From contig QANT01005718.1 in NCBI GenBank assembly GCA_003254885.1, positions 20,121 through 84,120 of the forward strand: a stretch of 64,000 bases of DNA, in the 5' to 3' direction. Positions 62,424 to 64,000 of this stretch are shown one piece after another (positions within the stretch are counted from its first letter, which is position 1; the number at the start of each line of letters is the position of its first letter). Position numbers and translations under genes: made by a program. The DNA is from Purshia tridentata. Lineage: Eukaryota; Streptophyta; Magnoliopsida; Rosales; Rosaceae. The notes under the pieces are model-generated. The model had not been told where the DNA came from and made no database searches. It was given only the letters and a program-made list of their open reading frames with translations.

Positions 62424-64000
62424 GATGAAATCCTCGAGAGTTTTAAATTATTGGCTGCAAGGTTAAACACAATCAAGTCAGAACCAATTTCTCCATACCA
62501 TACGATTTGAGTTCCACAACCAACAAAAGAAAAAACAATTTTGTGCTAAATTCAATACTGTGATAGAAAAAATCACCCCAAAAATTAAAAATAAAAGGGT
62601 TTCTTAAATTTAAATAAACCTTCCCCTAAAACAAATTGGGTTGAAAAGAATTCGTAGTAAAATTGACAACTAGAATAAAAATAAACTCCCAATTTCACAT
62701 AAAAACCCTATTTATACCAGTATCATCACCAATTAAACCATCGGGCTCGGAATTTTAAAACTGAAAAAACAGAGCATTACAAAATTGATAAACCCAATGC
62801 TATCCTATGCTATGCATCACGACGATCTATTCAGACACAAAACAATTTAATCATTGAAATTCAATATTTTAACCAATTCGTTCATAAAAAAGATGATTAC
62901 TTTAAGAGAAGTACAAAATATTCTAAAACACCACATCCATCAAACGACAATTGAAAATCCAAAAATCTGAAATTTCTCCGATATATGTTCCATAAATCAA
63001 AACCGTAAAAGGAGAAAAAGAGAAATTTAATGAATCGAAAAAGGAGAAGGTAGACTGACTCACCGGCGATTCTGCTAGGGTTTTCTTTTTGGGTTTGGGA
63101 GCCGCTTTGAAAAGACAGAGAGAGATAGAGGGACTCTCCGACTGAGTGCCGTACTTTGTGAAGTAACGCAAACGGGTTTGGTTTATATAACGACAGAGTG
63201 ACGTCGTTTCCATGTGGAACCCGACTTTGATTTGTGCCATGACTTACCGCCACGTAAGTTCCCTATTGGGCACCTTCTTATTCGCCACTTTTTTTTTTTA
63301 ATTATCTTTTTTTCCCCTCAGTATTATCTTCGTTAAACTTGTTTAATAGCAATGATAATCTGAAAAGTAGATGTATTTGTATATGGTAAGAATGTAAGAT
63401 TAAAACTAAATTTCAATTGTGCCCTTATTGCATTCAAATTTTTATAATAAATTAAAGTCATTATGGTAATGAGAATTTTGTACGAGCCAACAGCTTCATC
63501 AGTCTTTTTTATGTCCTATGCAATTATACACAAACAACATAGTCAGTTAGGATATGTCAATAAATTATGTTTTAATTGTGTCTCAATAACATAATTATAA
63601 TATTTAAATTTTGTTAAATACAGCTTATATTTATTTGTCATTTCAGTATTTTAATTACATATCTACCGATCTAGTATCAATAAAAAATAGAGACATAAAC
63701 AAAAATAAAAAATAAAGAAGACATATCTACCTTTTTTTTTTTAATAAAATTTAATAATTAATTTACAAATAAGTAAGATTTTAACAAAATTCATCCCAAA
63801 ATTAGAAAAATCTATAGCTCACAATGTCTGAAAAAAAAAAAAGATTTCATCATAGAAAAAAAATGGAAGCAATAATCAGGAAGCAAGCATTAGTGGTTTA
63901 AGAATATCCCAAAGCATAAATAGAGTGGGAGTTGCTTTCGCTTACATGCGTCCCTACCAAACTTTAGCCCATTCAAGAATTATTAGACATAACTTCATAA
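62424..64000. other. UBC leader intron, promoter and right-end spacer
   Basis: The leader intron runs from a donor ccg|gtgagt near 63063 to an acceptor gcag near 62460. The non-coding first exon is CT-rich. From about 63300 to the end the DNA is AT-rich and holds nothing I can support. Confidence 0.6.
63182..63190 (-). promoter_or_regulatory. TATA box of UBC gene
   Basis: TATATAAAC on the minus strand, about 120 bases upstream of the leader-intron donor; the spacing fits a transcript start near 63150. Confidence 0.5.

Overview
This window is nuclear DNA of a flowering plant, most likely a core eudicot. It is AT-rich, its genes have many short introns with plant-type GT-AG borders, and it carries plant-only genes (PsaG, a WIP/KASH protein, a LORELEI-like protein, an E-type PPR protein and an ARID-HMG protein). 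The species cannot be fixed from the sequence; a rosid would fit. I see no CRISPR, bacterial operon, phage, intact transposon with coding capacity, rRNA or tRNA gene.

Layout from left to right: WIP nuclear-envelope anchor (+, 578-3635); four-finger C2H2 repressor of the ZAT type (-, 7238-9013); ARID-HMG protein (-, 12798-16967); PsaG of photosystem I (-, 18345-18845); WD40 protein (-, 19901-22956); F-box/actin-related protein ARP8 (+, 25534-29705); PPR-E protein (-, 30211-31854); LORELEI-like GPI protein (-, 33095-34638); Sec14/SFH lipid-transfer protein copy A (-, 36619-40642); two head-to-head cystatin-like genes (-, 44352-45260 and +, 48085-49181); SFH copy B (-, 50102-54098); and a UBC E2 (-, 61028-62423). 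About 6.5 kb of gene-poor DNA with a MITE-like element precedes the E2 gene. Exon structures were rebuilt by hand from splice sites and reading phase, and all thirteen models close in frame.

The genes do not form one pathway. They are a conserved chromosomal block: from memory, the order matches Arabidopsis At5g56210-At5g56150 (WIP2, C2H2, WD40, ARP8, LLG1, Sec14, UBC30), while the ARID-HMG and PsaG genes survive on the sister segment At1g55650-At1g55690. The window therefore seems to keep both halves of a block that Arabidopsis split between two duplicated segments.

The most unusual part is 35.9-56.4 kb. A direct duplication of about 7 kb holds two intact SFH genes. They share a 304-base run of exact identity across an intron, while the surrounding sequence has diverged, which suggests gene conversion. 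Between them lies a divergent pair of cystatin-like genes without the usual protease-binding QxVxG loop. The E2 gene carries a rare GC-AG intron. I found no clear evidence of a wholly new biological system.
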